Shown: positions 52,956-64,000 of the stretch, one piece after another | How the letters are laid out: every line of letters begins with the position of its first letter | Numbering within the stretch: the stretch's first letter is position 1 | Origin: Macrocystis pyrifera | Lineage: Eukaryota > Sar > Phaeophyceae > Laminariales > Laminariaceae | NCBI GenBank assembly: GCA_031763025.1 | Contig: JASSKH010000002.1 | Coordinates: 14,811,468 to 14,875,467, forward strand | DNA: 64,000 nt | Reading direction: 5' to 3' | The notes under the pieces: generated by a model | Database searches by the model: none | What the model was told of the DNA's origin: nothing | What the model saw: the letters and a program-made list of their open reading frames with translations, nothing else | Made by a program: the position numbers and the translations under genes

Positions 52956-54577
52956 ACTCTCTTGGCGGTGTCTTGGTTAGAGGCTGGATGTCGACGAGTA
53001 GTTTTGATTGTCGGAGGAGGTGATGTGTTGTGTCGGGGAGTGGGGGTGCTGGTCGCCGATAAACTGTCGTCGAATTGGAGCAAAAGATTTTACAACCCAG
53101 GTTCTCTTTTTCCGTGGGACACTGATGACATGGAAACGGCAGTTATCGCCGCGGGTGTGTGAAGATGAAAGCTTTCGTTTAACAAAAGTGGTACGAGTCA
53201 CTACGGACGGCGGGTAGGTTGGGGTAAAATAGTAGTGCGTTGCGACCGTGCATGTCTGCGTGTAAATTCACATACGGCGGCCCCAAGTTTGTACAGCAGA
53301 CGTTGTGCGCAAGGGAGGGGGGAGGTTCACACGTCTGTGAGAGTTTGTGGTCGTGAAATCCAATTTCCTACATTTATTTACAGTATGCCGATTCGCGCAT
53401 CCCTGATGCTCTCATTACCTGTAACTCATGAACCCGCATCTATCTCATGACACGGTTAACAGCTACTAAACTGGCGCTACTGCTACGCCCCTTCCATTCG
53501 TGGGTCCAATCACGCGTGTGTTTTTTACTGGATGCCTGAAGGTCGTACAGCAGCAGTTGCCCCACACACGAGTACATAAAGCAAACAGCAGTACGTACTT
53601 CCTACCAGGTGTCATACCTCGTATCTGGTCATTACAGCAGTAGTATCTTCAAAAACGCAAAATCACGTAGGCAGCGATCCTCCGTGCATGTAGCTTCGTA
53701 CATCATACGAACGCCATATGCTCCGAATGACCCGCTACATATCACAACCCCAAGCATAATATCCTGCTGCGGTACCGCCGCCTGCGTTATTCCCCCCCCG
53801 CTCATCCTCGTCCTTGTGATCTGCCTCCTCCACCCCGCTCGAACCTCCAACCACTGTGACAGCAGCAGCTCCCCCACCCCTCGTGCTCACAAATTACAAC
53901 TCCGGTGAGAGTCCCAGCGAGCCAATTTGAAAACTATCACCCAGACACACAGAAGAGCTGTTGCTCCCGGTCGCCCTCACTGGCCCAACGCCACCCCCCT
54001 CCACCCCCAGTCCGGCATGCTGCGGCTCTCCATACCCTTCGCGACGGCCTAGGCTCTGCGGGATGCGAGTGCGAAGGGAATGTCTTGCGCTCGCTGTTGG
54101 TGTGGTTGCATGCCCCTTGCTGCGTGCATCCAAGGACATGTTTCCGTCCACCCAAGGACATGTTTCCGTCGACAAGAAACTCAACAGGCGATCAGCGCAG
54201 AGCTGTACATGGGTCGCACCCAAACAGAAAGCAGTATCTCCTGCGGTGCCGGCCGGCCCCACGTTGAAGCGGTATTGTCGTCGTGGTATACACTGCTGCT
54301 GTGGATTGCTTTCAGCGACCCAGATGAGGGATGCCAAGGTTGGGATATATATGCAGTAGGGGGGGATGGGCTGGGTGCGGTCTGTTCGCAGCTGTTCATC
54401 TTCACGACGAAAAAAAACAGACCGTAAAAGTACCTCTCGTGAGATTTTTTCGTCGTGGTAAAATTCCCAGATTTTCGTATTTTTACGGATAATAAAGCGG
54501 CGTAACCTCGAGACGTCTTTTTTTTTTCCCCAGACGACGATCTTCGCGACGTTTTTTTTTTCACGGGGAAACCCTAT
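52640..54577 (-). mobile_element. DNA-transposon-like element DT2 (1938 bp, inverted relative to DT1)
   Basis: Same ends (ATAGGGTTCCCCCG and CGGGGAAACCCTAT), flanked by ATA on both sides (52637-52639, 54578-54580). The empty site is visible in RX at about 18996-19013. The interior matches DT1 almost throughout. One clear difference is a short duplication (CCCAAGGACATGTTTCCGTC-type) near 54140. Confidence 0.8.
52977..53201 (-). CDS. Small ORF in DT2, counterpart of the zinc-finger-like frame
   Basis: Identical in length and predicted sequence to the DT1 frame at 51574-51798. Conservation reflects the recent duplication of the whole element. Confidence 0.3.
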   Translation of the reverse strand: MTRTTFVKRKLSSSHTRGDNCRFHVISVPRKKRTWVVKSFAPIRRQFIGDQHPHSPTQHITSSDNQNYSSTSSL

Positions 54578-54580
54578 ATA

Positions 54581-54842
54581 TTATTGTAGTAATTAATGAT
54601 CCCACACTAATTCCGCGAACAGCAGTATAATATAGTCTGTCCTCAAAAATATATATGCTGTGTGTGTTCTTCACGTTAAAATTATGAGTGGGTGCAGGTG
54701 CTACTTCTAAAGAAGTGTGCAGGGTTTCATACGAGTATTATTCTTTCGCTCTTGCGCCACTCCCCTATTAATGCGGCACCTCCCGGAGGGGAACCTTGTA
54801 TATAAATATATATACAATGATTCCCGACGCCTGAGAGCGCAG
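54581..54842 (-). repeat. RX dispersed repeat, copy C, part 3 (inverted)
   Basis: TTATTGTAGTAATTAATGATCCC to CTCCCGGAGGGGAACCTTG is the inverted form of 18770-19000. It ends at the LTR of gypsy copy 2. Confidence 0.7.
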
Positions 54843-55296
54843 TGTGATATGAGTAGAGTATTCATGGGCTATAGATATAGATAATAAGTTGCAGTCTTGT
54901 AGTCTCACGAATACGAGAATAGTCCAAAGAATGGATTAACCCGGCGGATATCCCGTTAGTCGAGAGTATCGTTATTTTAGGAATGTTCCCTAGGGCGGAT
55001 AGCCCGTTAGACGAGAGTAATGTTCCTTGACGCAGATAGGACTACGAAGTGAGAAGTTCTTATATTAGCAGAAGAACGATCGGTAGCCATAGGAAAGTTC
55101 TGTTGGAGTACATCAGATAAGGGGAATTTAGGAGAGCTTGTGGTGTGGGGTGGGACGAGTATATCTGGGCGTCGAGTCCCGCCCCCCTACCTCTCACTTC
55201 TCTACCAGAGCACCTCCTCAGCTCTCGCCATCAATAAGAAGATCTAAATCAGAAGAAGCGAAGCACTGCTTTTCCAGCTGCCGTCCCCGCTTCACA
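54843..55296 (+). repeat. 5' LTR of gypsy copy 2
   Basis: Starts TGTGATATGAG and ends GCTTCACA. It carries an extra about 40 bp (CCTAGGGCGGATAGCCCGTTAGACG...) that duplicates neighbouring LTR sequence. Its end matches the 5' LTR of copy 1 more than the 3' LTR. Confidence 0.85.
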
Positions 55297-56310
55297 TCTG
55301 ACGTCGTCGCATCCAACGAATGTTCTGGCCAAGCTTGGGACTGCAGCGCTTCTTCTAGATCTTCTCACGATCATGTGAGCCATCCCTATCCGGGAGGCAT
55401 CTGGTTTTGAAGTCAACTTTTGATTTATTTATTTTTGTGTATGTTCCCTGTTTCTCGTTTCTTTCGTTCTTCTTGCTCTCTCTTTTCTTTCGTTTTTTCT
55501 TCTTTTTATTTTACGAACCCGCGTTACTGAGTGCGTTTATAGTGTAGAGCGTGACAAGCTGCCTAGTGGCATAAGTAGACGCTTCTCCCCTCCCAGTATA
55601 GGCGAGTTGACGCTTCTCCCCTCTTAGTAGGCACCGTCAAATCGCACGTGCAAGTACGTACAACAAGCTGTGTTGATCTTTCTTAGTAAGTACTTGATAT
55701 ATAAGTACTGGTGCTTATTAGCAGTATGATGATCGAGGTTTGTTTTTCCGCTCCCTATACTCCGTCTCCGCCGTGGAATGACGAGGTCGATGACCTCCAC
55801 GATACGTGATTCCACGTGGTTGAATGCACCTGTAGACCCTCCAAATGACCTCGTGCTCATCGCACAAACCAAGCAGCGTTTTCCTTTGTACCCCTCCGCC
55901 TCGATATGCCCGCCCTTTCACAGGGAATGCACGTAGTAAGTACTACTACTGTAGGTGGAATTACTGGCACATTCTTGCCCGCAGACATTTTGTCTGCATC
56001 TTCCGGTTTATACCCGTGTTGTATGGAATTTGACCCTTACCACGACTACAAAGAAGCTGCTATCGTACTGATAAGACAAACACGCAGCAGTACCGACACC
56101 TTATTCTTTGGTACGTGATATGTGTGCCGGTGGTGTGACTTACTACGCCATCGTTAGTATACGCATCTGTATGCAGCGTACAAACGGCTCGACCATAATT
56201 GCGAATTGTATCCGCTTGTATCCATTCGCCTGCAAGTTCTTGAGAGGCCATTATTATTATTTATTTATTTTTACCTGATACGAGCAATGGTATACGTATT
56301 GACTGACCTT

Positions 56311-56454
56311 ACTTTTTTTTTTTTTTTTTTTTATCCATCACTTTTACTTTCCAGCCCACTCGTAGGAGATTTTACCCTCGACGATCTTCTGGACAAGCCG
56401 TGGTCACAGGTGTCGTCCCTTCTCCCCCCCGGTACGTGCCTTCATTTTTTGTCG
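56311..56454 (-). mobile_element. SINE-like copy C (5'-truncated)
   Basis: A T run then ATCCATCACTTTTACTTTCC through CCGGTACGTGCCTTCATTT, then back to leader sequence CTTGCGACCCCC. Only the tail-proximal half is present, as expected for a 5'-truncated retroposon in minus orientation. CTT may be a short target duplication. Confidence 0.6.
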
Positions 56455-56735
56455 CTTGCGACCCCCTGATAGCGAGAAGAGCCACATATATATATATATA
56501 TATTTTTTTTTTTCATGCCCTTTGGTTACCGGATTTCAAACCATGTACTGCCTACAGAGACTGACTGGTATACGAGCGAGGTACAAATAGTGAATAGTGG
56601 TACCATGGTACGTAGTAATAATAATATTACGTATGTAGTGGCGAAAATTCCCGTGAACCCCCCCCTCGTTCCCTGCCATATATTTAGGTAGTCAAACGAT
56701 GCACAATTAGGTCGGTCCCCCCGTCTCGATGTGAT

Positions 56736-57025
56736 TGTTTTTTTTTGTTTTTTTTTATCATCACTTTTTACTTTCCAGCCCACTCGTAGGAGGTTTTACC
56801 CTCGACGATCTTCTGGTTTTATTTTTTATCGCGCATAGGGTTCAGCATTCCCACTGCTCGTCGATTTTCATCGAATGTACAGCCAACTCACGCTCTCGCG
56901 CTTTCCGCTAATCAATTTTATGCAAGAAAAAGTCCCTATGAGCATGCACTCGGTGAAAGACTCGAACTCACGAAATTGATCTTGACAGGCTCGCGGACCA
57001 CCTACCAAGCCACCGTGGACGCCGG
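56736..57025 (-). mobile_element. SINE-like copy D
   Basis: Minus strand: box A TGGCTTGGTAGG, box B GAGTTCGAGTC, a body with a 50-60 bp gap relative to copy B, and an A-rich tail. A deletion of about 900 bp of leader accompanies it. Confidence 0.68.
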
Positions 57026-57842
57026 CTATATATATGGAACATAATAACTGTGGCCCGGGCAGTGACCAGTTCCAAAGAGATGAACTAAATGCTGGCCAAA
57101 TTAAACAAAATAATGTACAATTTTTCGAGGCGGATTAGAGTATTGGACCTCCCCACAGGAGCCGAATGATACCCTTTTCCACATTTTTACGTACCGGGGT
57201 CTATTTATTTATTTTTTGATTTCCACTTGTGTTACCTCTACGATACCCTACGTATCTCACATCGTGTCGGACCTCGCGACGCCCCGAAATGCACCGGTTG
57301 CTGTCTGTTTTGCCACGGAACGACAAGCTGCCCACCGTTTAGGGAATCGCCCGATATTCTGTGCAGCTACTAAATAGTGCCGGCATGCTGCTTTTTTTTT
57401 TTCCCCACTCGACCTGCACATTTTCTTTACGGGTACTCTTATTTGTATCCCAACGAAAGGTCTTGCACTGCCCACGCTCTGTAATCGTCACGCCCTGCTA
57501 TCATTACGAACATTGGGCATTTCAGACGGAGTTCTGTTCAATTCTGTTCAACTGATATCACTTGAGTGACCCCGGCGCGACTACCGTCAATCAAACGCGA
57601 GGCGCCTGACGCTAGTTAGATGCCCTCAACTATAAAAATATCCTTCGACGGGCACTAAAATCGTGGCACGCACAACCTCAACACCCCCTATCGTACGTCT
57701 TTACCGTCACTCCTTTCTCTCTCCTAGATCGGTTTGTTGGTATTGTAGCCGCCTACCCTGATCCAAGCCTGGATCCACCCACCCTCTCCATCTTCCACCA
57801 AACCTTTTCCCGCCCCAGTACAAGCGTTCCACCCGCCTAAAC

Positions 57843-59484
57843 ATGGCCGAGAAAGCTTCCTTCACCAACATTCCCGGCGCCCACTCCCCCGACGCCACCA
57901 ACCCCCGCGAGGCGAGGTATGCCGCAAGGGCCTTTCGCGCTACCGACGACGACACCCCTGGCTTCGAAACCATTCTGAGCGACTTCACGCTACACCCCAC
58001 CACACCGGGATCTTCTCCAATGGGAGCAGGCACGACCAGTGCCGTGCCTACCATCAACCCGGAGGTCTCTGCACAGGAAACCTCCACCCTGGCTCTCAAT
58101 CCGGGGCGTTACCAAGGCGATCCCACGGCCCTCCGTGAGCGCCGTGCGGCCCTCAAAGCCCACCACGAGCAGCTCCTCCTTCTTGCGAAAGAGGGTGCTG
58201 ACCTCCTACTCGTGTTACCGCCGTCCCCCACCCCTTCCTCGAACCCTTTCGACTCCATCTATGGGACCACAGCTGCGACCGCGGCCACCACGGCCCAATC
58301 GCAGCCGTTCGCTCCTCACCATGGGCACCCTATACGTCCGCCGCGATGTCTAGGACCACCACCTCTCAGCCTCCCAAAAACCAAACTGGGACCACAATGT
58401 CCCAGGCACCACTACCGGCCCAACCCTTGCCAGTCCCCATACCCACTGGGCACCGGCACCCGCAGACGTTCGGCTTTGAGCCCAATGACTGGGTCTTCCC
58501 CGACGCTAAGCTCCGCTGGATGCAGAGTACACGCGGCGCGACGGCCTCGGATGTCTCGCTAGAGGCACACCGTGTATGGCGGCTCTTCACACCCGACTGT
58601 AACCCGTCGATCACCTTCGTTCTGGCCCGCGCCGTCACCGAGGGTGTTTCTTCCGAGTTCATCGGGGCCGCCCATACCCGTTTACTCGAGCCACGGTATT
58701 TTCACTCGAACGCCGGCCGCGGCAACGTGTGGAACCCAACCGTCTCGACCCGCTCCCCCGACACCCCCAACCACCCGCCGCACGACGGACGCGCCATCGC
58801 CGGCGACACCGCCCCTTCCCACCTCGACAGCGCCCCCCACGACGACAGCGCCCCGCTCCTCACGAGCGCGCAGCCTGATGACGAGAGCCAACGCGGAGCC
58901 CACGACGGAGGCGGAACGTCGTGGTGTCCCACGCCCAAGCCACGAGCTCACGGTGACCACTGCCCCAACTGCAATGGCACGGACATAGTATGAAGACCTG
59001 CCCACTGCGCTTCGCAACACGTTCGGCATCCTCAGCCCGGTAGTCAGACACGCCTACCGCCAATGGCAGCAGAGGATGCTCATATATCGCCGTGGACACT
59101 ACGAGCACAACCTGAAGCGAAACTCCAACCGCTACGACAACAACAACCGTCGAGGCAACAACAACAACAACCGCAGCGGAAACTACAACAGCAACCGCTC
59201 CAACCAGAACCACTCCCGCAACTACCGCGGCAACAACGGGCGCTCCGACAACTGGCGCCACAACAACGGCCGGTCATACGACAACGGCAACCGACAGTCG
59301 CTAGGGCAACAGTTACATCGACAACGCACCGAGCCTGCCCCCTCGTCTTCAGCATTGACGGTGCATAGCCCCGCGACCAATACTTCCGCACCTGCCGCCC
59401 CCGCGAACATGCGGATGGGCAGCACCAACTCGAAGTACCCACCCGAACCAACGGCAGCCGGGCACCTTCCGCACCAACGGACAA
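57843..59484 (+). pseudogene. gag: Gag of gypsy copy 2, internally deleted and frameshifted
   Basis: Starts at the same ATG as copy 1. The first 160 codons are intact, then a frameshift near 58310 moves the reading to the frame of 58346. About 1 kb, equal to copy 1 positions 8605-9575 (the helical capsid block), is missing at about 58930. The zinc knuckle begins (CPNCNGTD) but a 2 bp loss destroys its His and last Cys. The Asn/Arg/Gly-rich tail (NNRRGNNNNNRSGNYNSNRS) is in its original frame from 59076 and shows what copy 1 lost. It cannot make a working Gag. Confidence 0.85.
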
Positions 59485-60385
59485 GCCGATGGTGGAGCAA
59501 CTGTCGCATCTCCACCAACATCATCTACTGCGAGCACCCGAGGCTCCCAGGACGCACGAGTAAATCACGTGCACCACGCCTACCCGACCCCTGCCCCCCA
59601 ATGCCCCCCCCCCCCCCAGCCCATTTCACAGCCACTTGTTCAAGCACTGATCATCTTGCCCAAGTGATTGCCTTGAGGTGTGGGCGGGAGAAGGCCAAGA
59701 CGCCGAGCCCCACCGGGATGCTCCACTCGACGTCTTCTGGCGGTGAGCAACGCTGCTTGCCGACTATTGCCGAGACCCCAGACATTGCTACCCTGGGAAA
59801 CGTCTCGACGATTACGGCTACCAGCGGTTCCGGTTCACACGAAACTGCTGTTTCGTCTACCGGGCCATCGCCCCCTGAGCCTGCCACAAATTGGCCGCTC
59901 CATACGCGCTTGTTCCAGCATGCGCGCATTTCTTGTGACAGCGTTGAACCCGCGAACGACGGGCTTCCTCCAGCTGCCACGGTGTTGACACCACCGCTGT
60001 CCCTGAGCCTCGTGGGACAGTCCCGTTTTAAATACGGAAGACTCGCGACCAACGTCGACCAGGGTCTGCCCTGAGCCCCCTGACCCGTCCTCCTCGCCTG
60101 CTTCGCGCAAAGCGTGGACACGGACCCCAGGTGTGGCATCCCCTAGCGAGTATGCCCCTGTTCTCCAAACGTTGGACGATAGGGCGCTTGAGGGTCGTCC
60201 CGCCCGGCTTATAAGCCCCGGCGAGGACCGCCCCGGTACCTCGGCTTTGCCGAGCATTTCCCCCGCGAACACGAGGGTTCCGGCCAGCACCGCTCGATCG
60301 TTGCTGACTCTACCTCCGTCGACGCCAGGCGGCGATAGATAGGAAAGATTATCGTCGCCCCCCACCCCCAACACAAAAGACGCCA
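59485..60385 (+). other. Gag-NADAR linker of gypsy copy 2
   Basis: Nearly identical to 10160-11030, with the same Ser/Pro/Thr-rich frames and a C homopolymer at about 59603. A small insertion near 60338 creates a TAG in the linker frame; the TAA that precedes NADAR in copy 1 is CAA here. Confidence 0.5.
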
Positions 60386-61012
60386 TCATCTGCACACGTC
60401 ACCGCAGAGGCCGCCTCATATTTCCACTTCTTCTGGGACTCCTCTTCGGTCTTTTCGCAGTGGTACCTGTGCGACATCGAACACGATGGCGTCACATACA
60501 ACTGCGCTGAACAGATGATGATGGCGCAGAAGGCCGCGCTCTTCGGGAACATCACAACTGAACGCCGCATCAAAGCGACCCGCGACCCGGCCCGCCAAAA
60601 AGCACTTGGGCGAACCGTTTCCGACTTCGACGAAATGGTCTGGGAGCGACACCGCTACACCATCGCCCTCTACATTAACTTCTCCAAGTTCCGCCAACAC
60701 CCGGAGCTACGGGAGGAGCTAATAGCAACCGGCGACAAGCACATCGCCGAGGCCAGCCCACACGACCTCATCTGGGGCATAGGCTTCAAGGTCGACCATC
60801 CGGACGCCTGTGACCCGACGCGTTGGCGTGGTCGGAATCTGCTGGGCAGGATACTGATGGACGTTCGAGAAAGCCTCGGCGCCAATTGCTCCGCCCAGCC
60901 TCCATTTCCTCCCCATCTTCACGACCCGGAGCCAACACCCGCCCCCACCGACTCCACTCGGGTCTCCCCCACAGCCGACGGCATCCACGAAACAAGCCCG
61001 ACCCCTCCATGA
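60386..61012 (+). CDS. NADAR domain of gypsy copy 2
   Basis: Complete NADAR domain, open from the CAA at about 60374. It has the same motifs as copy 1 (YNCAEQMMMAQKA, KFRQHPELREEL, WGIG, GRNLLGRILMDVRESL). By eye there are 11 base differences over about 500 bp; six change an amino acid and none hits the core motifs. A TGG-to-TGA change ends the frame at 61010-61012, before the protease. The first ATG in frame is 60515, inside the domain. Confidence 0.87.
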   Translation, partial: SSAHVTAEAASYFHFFWDSSSVFSQWYLCDIEHDGVTYNCAEQMMMAQKAALFGNITTERRIKATRDPARQKALGRTVSDFDEMVWERHRYTIALYINFSKFRQHPELREELIATGDKHIAEASPHDLIWGIGFKVDHPDACDPTRWRGRNLLGRILMDVRESLGANCSAQPPFPPHLHDPEPTPAPTDSTRVSPTADGIHETSPTPP

Positions 61013-61090
61013 CAACCGCCTACCTCTCCACTTGGGCCACTCCTACCGCCGTCTACCCCCGACGCCTACCCCAGCAGCCACTTTGCCCAA

Positions 61091-62212
61091 GTGTCCACCA
61101 TCAACACCGCAACTAACAGCCACCTCCCTACCCGCCGCCCGCCGATACCGGAACACGGACCATCCCTTACAAGCGGCATCATTACCGTCGACGACGCGTC
61201 GTTCACGACGAAAGTACTCGTGCACAGCGGCGCCACCGCCACTACGCGCCGCGAACTCGTGGCACTGCTCGATACCGGCTCGCCCCAGTCGTTTATCCCC
61301 GCAACCGCGGTGGAACAACTGAAGGCTTCCCAGGCAGCCACCGATGCGTGCGAACGGTACAGTTCCCCCCGTTCATGGGGAGGTTTCGGCACTTCAGCCC
61401 CCCTCTCCACCTCCGTCTCCATCCGCTTAAGCATCCAGTTTATGCGCCTCCAGTCCCCCACTGCTGCCCTGGCAGTATGGGCCTGCGTAGTTCCTGCAGG
61501 AACCATGCAGCCTCCCATCCTTCTGGGACGAGACAGCTGGATGCGCTTCGAGCAACGCTCGTATACCACGCTCCAGCAACAGCCCACCCCCCCCCACCAA
61601 CCTCCCCGGCGAACCCGCGGTGAGCTCTCCTTGAACTACCATGACCCCAACGGAGCCTCAGCATTCATTCCCGACGACCGTTCCACTGACGACGTCTACC
61701 ACCTCCGATTCTCCGGCAACAAAGCTTTTTCGCTTTCCTCCACCCCCAAGCTCGTTAAGGTCAACCTGGCGCGTCAGTCAGGCGCTCCAGCATTTACCGG
61801 GAACTACATGGTGAACATGCTCCCCCTCGAGAACCCACTTTCCGACACGGCCATTTTCGTCTCCGACGGATGCCAAACGGTCCCACTATCTGGATCTACC
61901 GATCTCGAGCCGGGCGACCTCCTCGGAACCTCCTACTCCCCACTGGTACAGGTACCACTTTCCACCCTTGGACACTCTTCCTTGTCCCCTCCCCATCTCC
62001 CTCCGATTCTGGATGTACATGCCCTCCACGACAACATCCCCGTGGCCGACCAGAGCCCATCGACAGACGACTCTCCTACCGCACCAAAAGCCCCGTGCCC
62101 ACAGCTTCTTGCACGCCTCAACGCCGACCAACGGGAAAGCTTCCTCGACCTCTGGGAATGTCTGCCGTTACACCTACGCGACGTCAACTTCGACCTGCAC
62201 GGTTCTAGATGA
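61091..62212 (+). CDS. Retropepsin segment of gypsy copy 2
   Basis: A single open frame covering the aspartic protease (LLDTGSPQSFIPATAVEQL) and the linker to RT, without the frameshift seen in copy 1. The flap and C-terminal motif GRDSWMRFEQ (an ILGRD-type hydrophobic-hydrophobic-G motif) is visible. It ends at the same TGA as copy 1 (LHGSR then stop); the next codons continue in frame into the RT remnant. Confidence 0.85.
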   Translation: MSTINTATNSHLPTRRPPIPEHGPSLTSGIITVDDASFTTKVLVHSGATATTRRELVALLDTGSPQSFIPATAVEQLKASQAATDACERYSSPRSWGGFGTSAPLSTSVSIRLSIQFMRLQSPTAALAVWACVVPAGTMQPPILLGRDSWMRFEQRSYTTLQQQPTPPHQPPRRTRGELSLNYHDPNGASAFIPDDRSTDDVYHLRFSGNKAFSLSSTPKLVKVNLARQSGAPAFTGNYMVNMLPLENPLSDTAIFVSDGCQTVPLSGSTDLEPGDLLGTSYSPLVQVPLSTLGHSSLSPPHLPPILDVHALHDNIPVADQSPSTDDSPTAPKAPCPQLLARLNADQRESFLDLWECLPLHLRDVNFDLHGSR

Positions 62213-62221
62213 ACCCCGTCG

Positions 62222-63043
62222 GTGATCAACAACCTGAGAGACGTCCTCTGCGAATTCCAGGACGTCTTCTCCACCACCAAGACTGACTTCGGCTCGTGCC
62301 CGCTCATGCCGTTCAAGATCACCGTACCCCCGGAAGCCCAACGGCTCGAGCTCCTTTCAGCGTACACCTACACGCTGGAGTACCGGAAGGGCACGGCCAA
62401 CGGCAACGCCGACTTCCTCTCCCGGCTTCCCCAACCAGCCACCGACGCCGACCGCACCGGACGCAACCGCCGCACTGGCCCCGACACCGTCGGCATCTAC
62501 CTCATCCGCCCCTGCGGCTTCGCGCCGAACGACCCTTCCACCCCGGGTATCGGCTTGGGTGGGCTCGTGTCCCCCCCTTCCGGACCCATCCCAACCGTCC
62601 AGCCGCTCCCCTTCACCGACGACGACTTCCGCGACTTTCGCCTACTCGGACCACGTATGGAGCACCCCACCCTTTCCCCCGCAACCCACACCTTCCTCGG
62701 GCCTATTGCGACCCGCGACTCCACCACCGGACAGCTTGCCGGCACCGAGAATGCCGCCGTGAACACCGGAGCTCCTCCAGGCTCGGCTTCCATGCCGTCC
62801 GTCGTCTCTCCGCCGCCCACCATTGGCGCCACGACACCAGCCCTTCCAGGTCTGATATCTTCTCGGACCCGCCATCGCGTCGCCGCTTCCGCGGGAACCC
62901 CTCGGCCTACAGCCGACTACCGGTTTGGACGCCGACCGCCACCCAAGCCATTGGCGCCCACTACGCAAAGATCGACCCCCTCAACAACGCCCTCTCCGCC
63001 GGCACCAACACCACCGGTAGTGCCCCGTCGTCGAACCCGATGA
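62222..63043 (+). pseudogene. RT/RNase H remnant and integrase linker of gypsy copy 2
   Basis: In frame with the protease after the UGA. It reads through PFKITVPPEAQRLELLSAYT, the deletion junction that joins the pre-RT segment to the end of RNase H (EYRKGTANGNADFLSRLPQ). The reading then runs through the Pro-rich linker until a 10 bp deletion near 63022 shifts the frame to a stop at 63043. RT palm and RNase H active-site motifs are absent. Confidence 0.85.
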
Positions 63044-64000
63044 CGACCCCTACCTCCCTGCCTACGTCGGGCACTACACCTACAAAGACTGGGCGCGAGA
63101 AAAACGCGCGGAGCCCCTGTGCTGCGCCACCATCCGCTTCCTGTCGTTGGACTCCCCCAGCCCGACGCCGCACGACCTCCTGGACTTCATCCCCCCGGCC
63201 CGGCGCCCACAACTTTCGGACGTCCTCACTCTTGCCTCCAAAAGCAAGCTACACCGTACCGACGACGAGACCGCCCTCCTGGTCCAACGACCACCCACAA
63301 CCTCATCCGGGAACAGCCTACCACCACCCGCCCCCTCTACCCCACGCGTCTACGTGCCAATGTTAATGCGCCCTTGGGTGCTGAACACATGCCACGCCAC
63401 CACCTCTCTACACCTGGGAGTCACCCGAACGGTCCGCATGTTGGCACGTTTCTTTTGGTGGATTGGCATGGACGCTTCCGTCCGCTGGTGGATCCGCCGT
63501 TGCCTTCAATGCCAGGCGCGGAAGACCTCCCGGCACACCATTCGTTGGCCCATCCTTTCTCTTCTATTGCCCAACGGGCCTGGCATCACCGTCAGCGTCG
63601 ACTACTTCGGGCCCCTGCCGCTCACGCCGCGCGGGAACGTCCACATCCTCCTCTTCACAGACCGCTTCAGCCGCCGCGCCGATATGTATGCCGTTTCAGC
63701 GGCACAGTTCACGGCCGCCGGCACTGCCGACATCTTCCTGAACGAGTACATCCCTCTCTGGGGGTGCCCGGTTACACTTCTCTCCGACAACGGACTACAC
63801 TTCACCTCCAAGCTTGTGAACATCGTCTACGAACGCCTTGGCATCCACAAGGTCAACACCAGCTCCTACCACCCCTGCACCAACGGCGGCGTCGAGCGCG
63901 TCAACCACGTACTGGCCCAAATGCTCTCTATGGTTGGCAACGAACAGCAGACCGACTGGGACGTGCTGCTCCCACACGTGTCGTCGGCCTACAACAAGTC
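63044..64000 (+). pseudogene. Integrase of gypsy copy 2 (frameshifted, truncated by window end)
   Basis: Nearly the same sequence as 13690-14660. The H-H-C-C site, the first catalytic Asp (VDYFGPL), the second (SDNGLHF) and the Glu (GGVERV) are all encoded, but in a frame disconnected from the upstream protein. The sequence stops at the window edge just after the catalytic Glu; chromodomain and tail would lie beyond. Confidence 0.85.

Larger units (their letters stand above)
55297..57842 (+). other. Gypsy copy 2 untranslated leader with SINE-like insertions
   Basis: Matches 4512-7524 apart from SINE-like insertions at 56311-56454 and 56736-57025, the second replacing the stretch corresponding to about 5817-6719. 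Contains (AT)n near 56490. No coding signal. Confidence 0.7.
54843..64000 (+). mobile_element. Ty3/gypsy retrotransposon copy 2 (NADAR-bearing, RT-deleted), cut by window end
   Basis: Same family and orientation as 4095-18005, about 2% different in the NADAR region. It has the same RT/RNase H deletion and the same UGA before it. In addition it has lost about 1 kb of gag and has several small frameshifts. The window ends within the integrase core, so the 3' LTR is not seen. Confidence 0.9.

Overview
The window is eukaryotic, repeat-dominated DNA with no convincing intact host gene. Long CAG/CTG-rich stretches, frequent GTAC-rich motifs, chromodomain-type Ty3/gypsy elements, a Ty1/copia element and tRNA-derived SINE-like repeats fit a stramenopile, most likely a brown alga. 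That assignment is inference from composition only. Almost every coding stretch belongs to a mobile element, and most are frameshifted.

Layout. A 104-110 bp tandem repeat opens the window (292-609), followed by anonymous DNA. From 2724 a roughly 2 kb dispersed repeat, here called RX, forms the background: copies A and B lie head to tail in + orientation, and copy C (48640-54842) is inverted. Other elements are nested in RX. A TA-flanked MITE (3608-3998) and a 13.9 kb Ty3/gypsy element (4095-18005) lie in copy A. A 3 x 1.19 kb tandem array (19141-22687), two AGCTAT satellite arrays and a 2.84 kb non-autonomous LTR element (24019-26858) lie in copy B. Two near-identical, oppositely oriented DNA-transposon-like elements with 3 bp target duplications (50215-52209 and 52640-54577) lie in copy C.

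From 29731 to 44063 a 3-4 kb unit is tandemly duplicated. It carries a broken two-exon gene with paired-cysteine zinc-finger-like motifs and an OTU-like C-terminal region, split by a CAG-rich intron. The first unit is interrupted by a 7.06 kb copia element (29883-36945) whose two LTRs look identical, and the second unit preserves the empty site. A palindromic repeat cluster (44066-45650), SINE-like copies, a 99 bp tandem repeat and a CTG-rich block follow.

The most interesting system is the gypsy family, seen at 4095-18005 and again from 54843 to the window end. Between Gag and protease both copies encode a complete NADAR (YbiA-like) domain, a family linked to ADP-ribose and NAD chemistry. 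The integrase (DD35E) is followed by a GPF motif, a chromodomain and a Tudor-like tail. Both copies share the same deletion of reverse transcriptase and most of RNase H, and the same in-frame UGA. The lineage therefore seems to have multiplied as an RT-less element that borrowed RT in trans.
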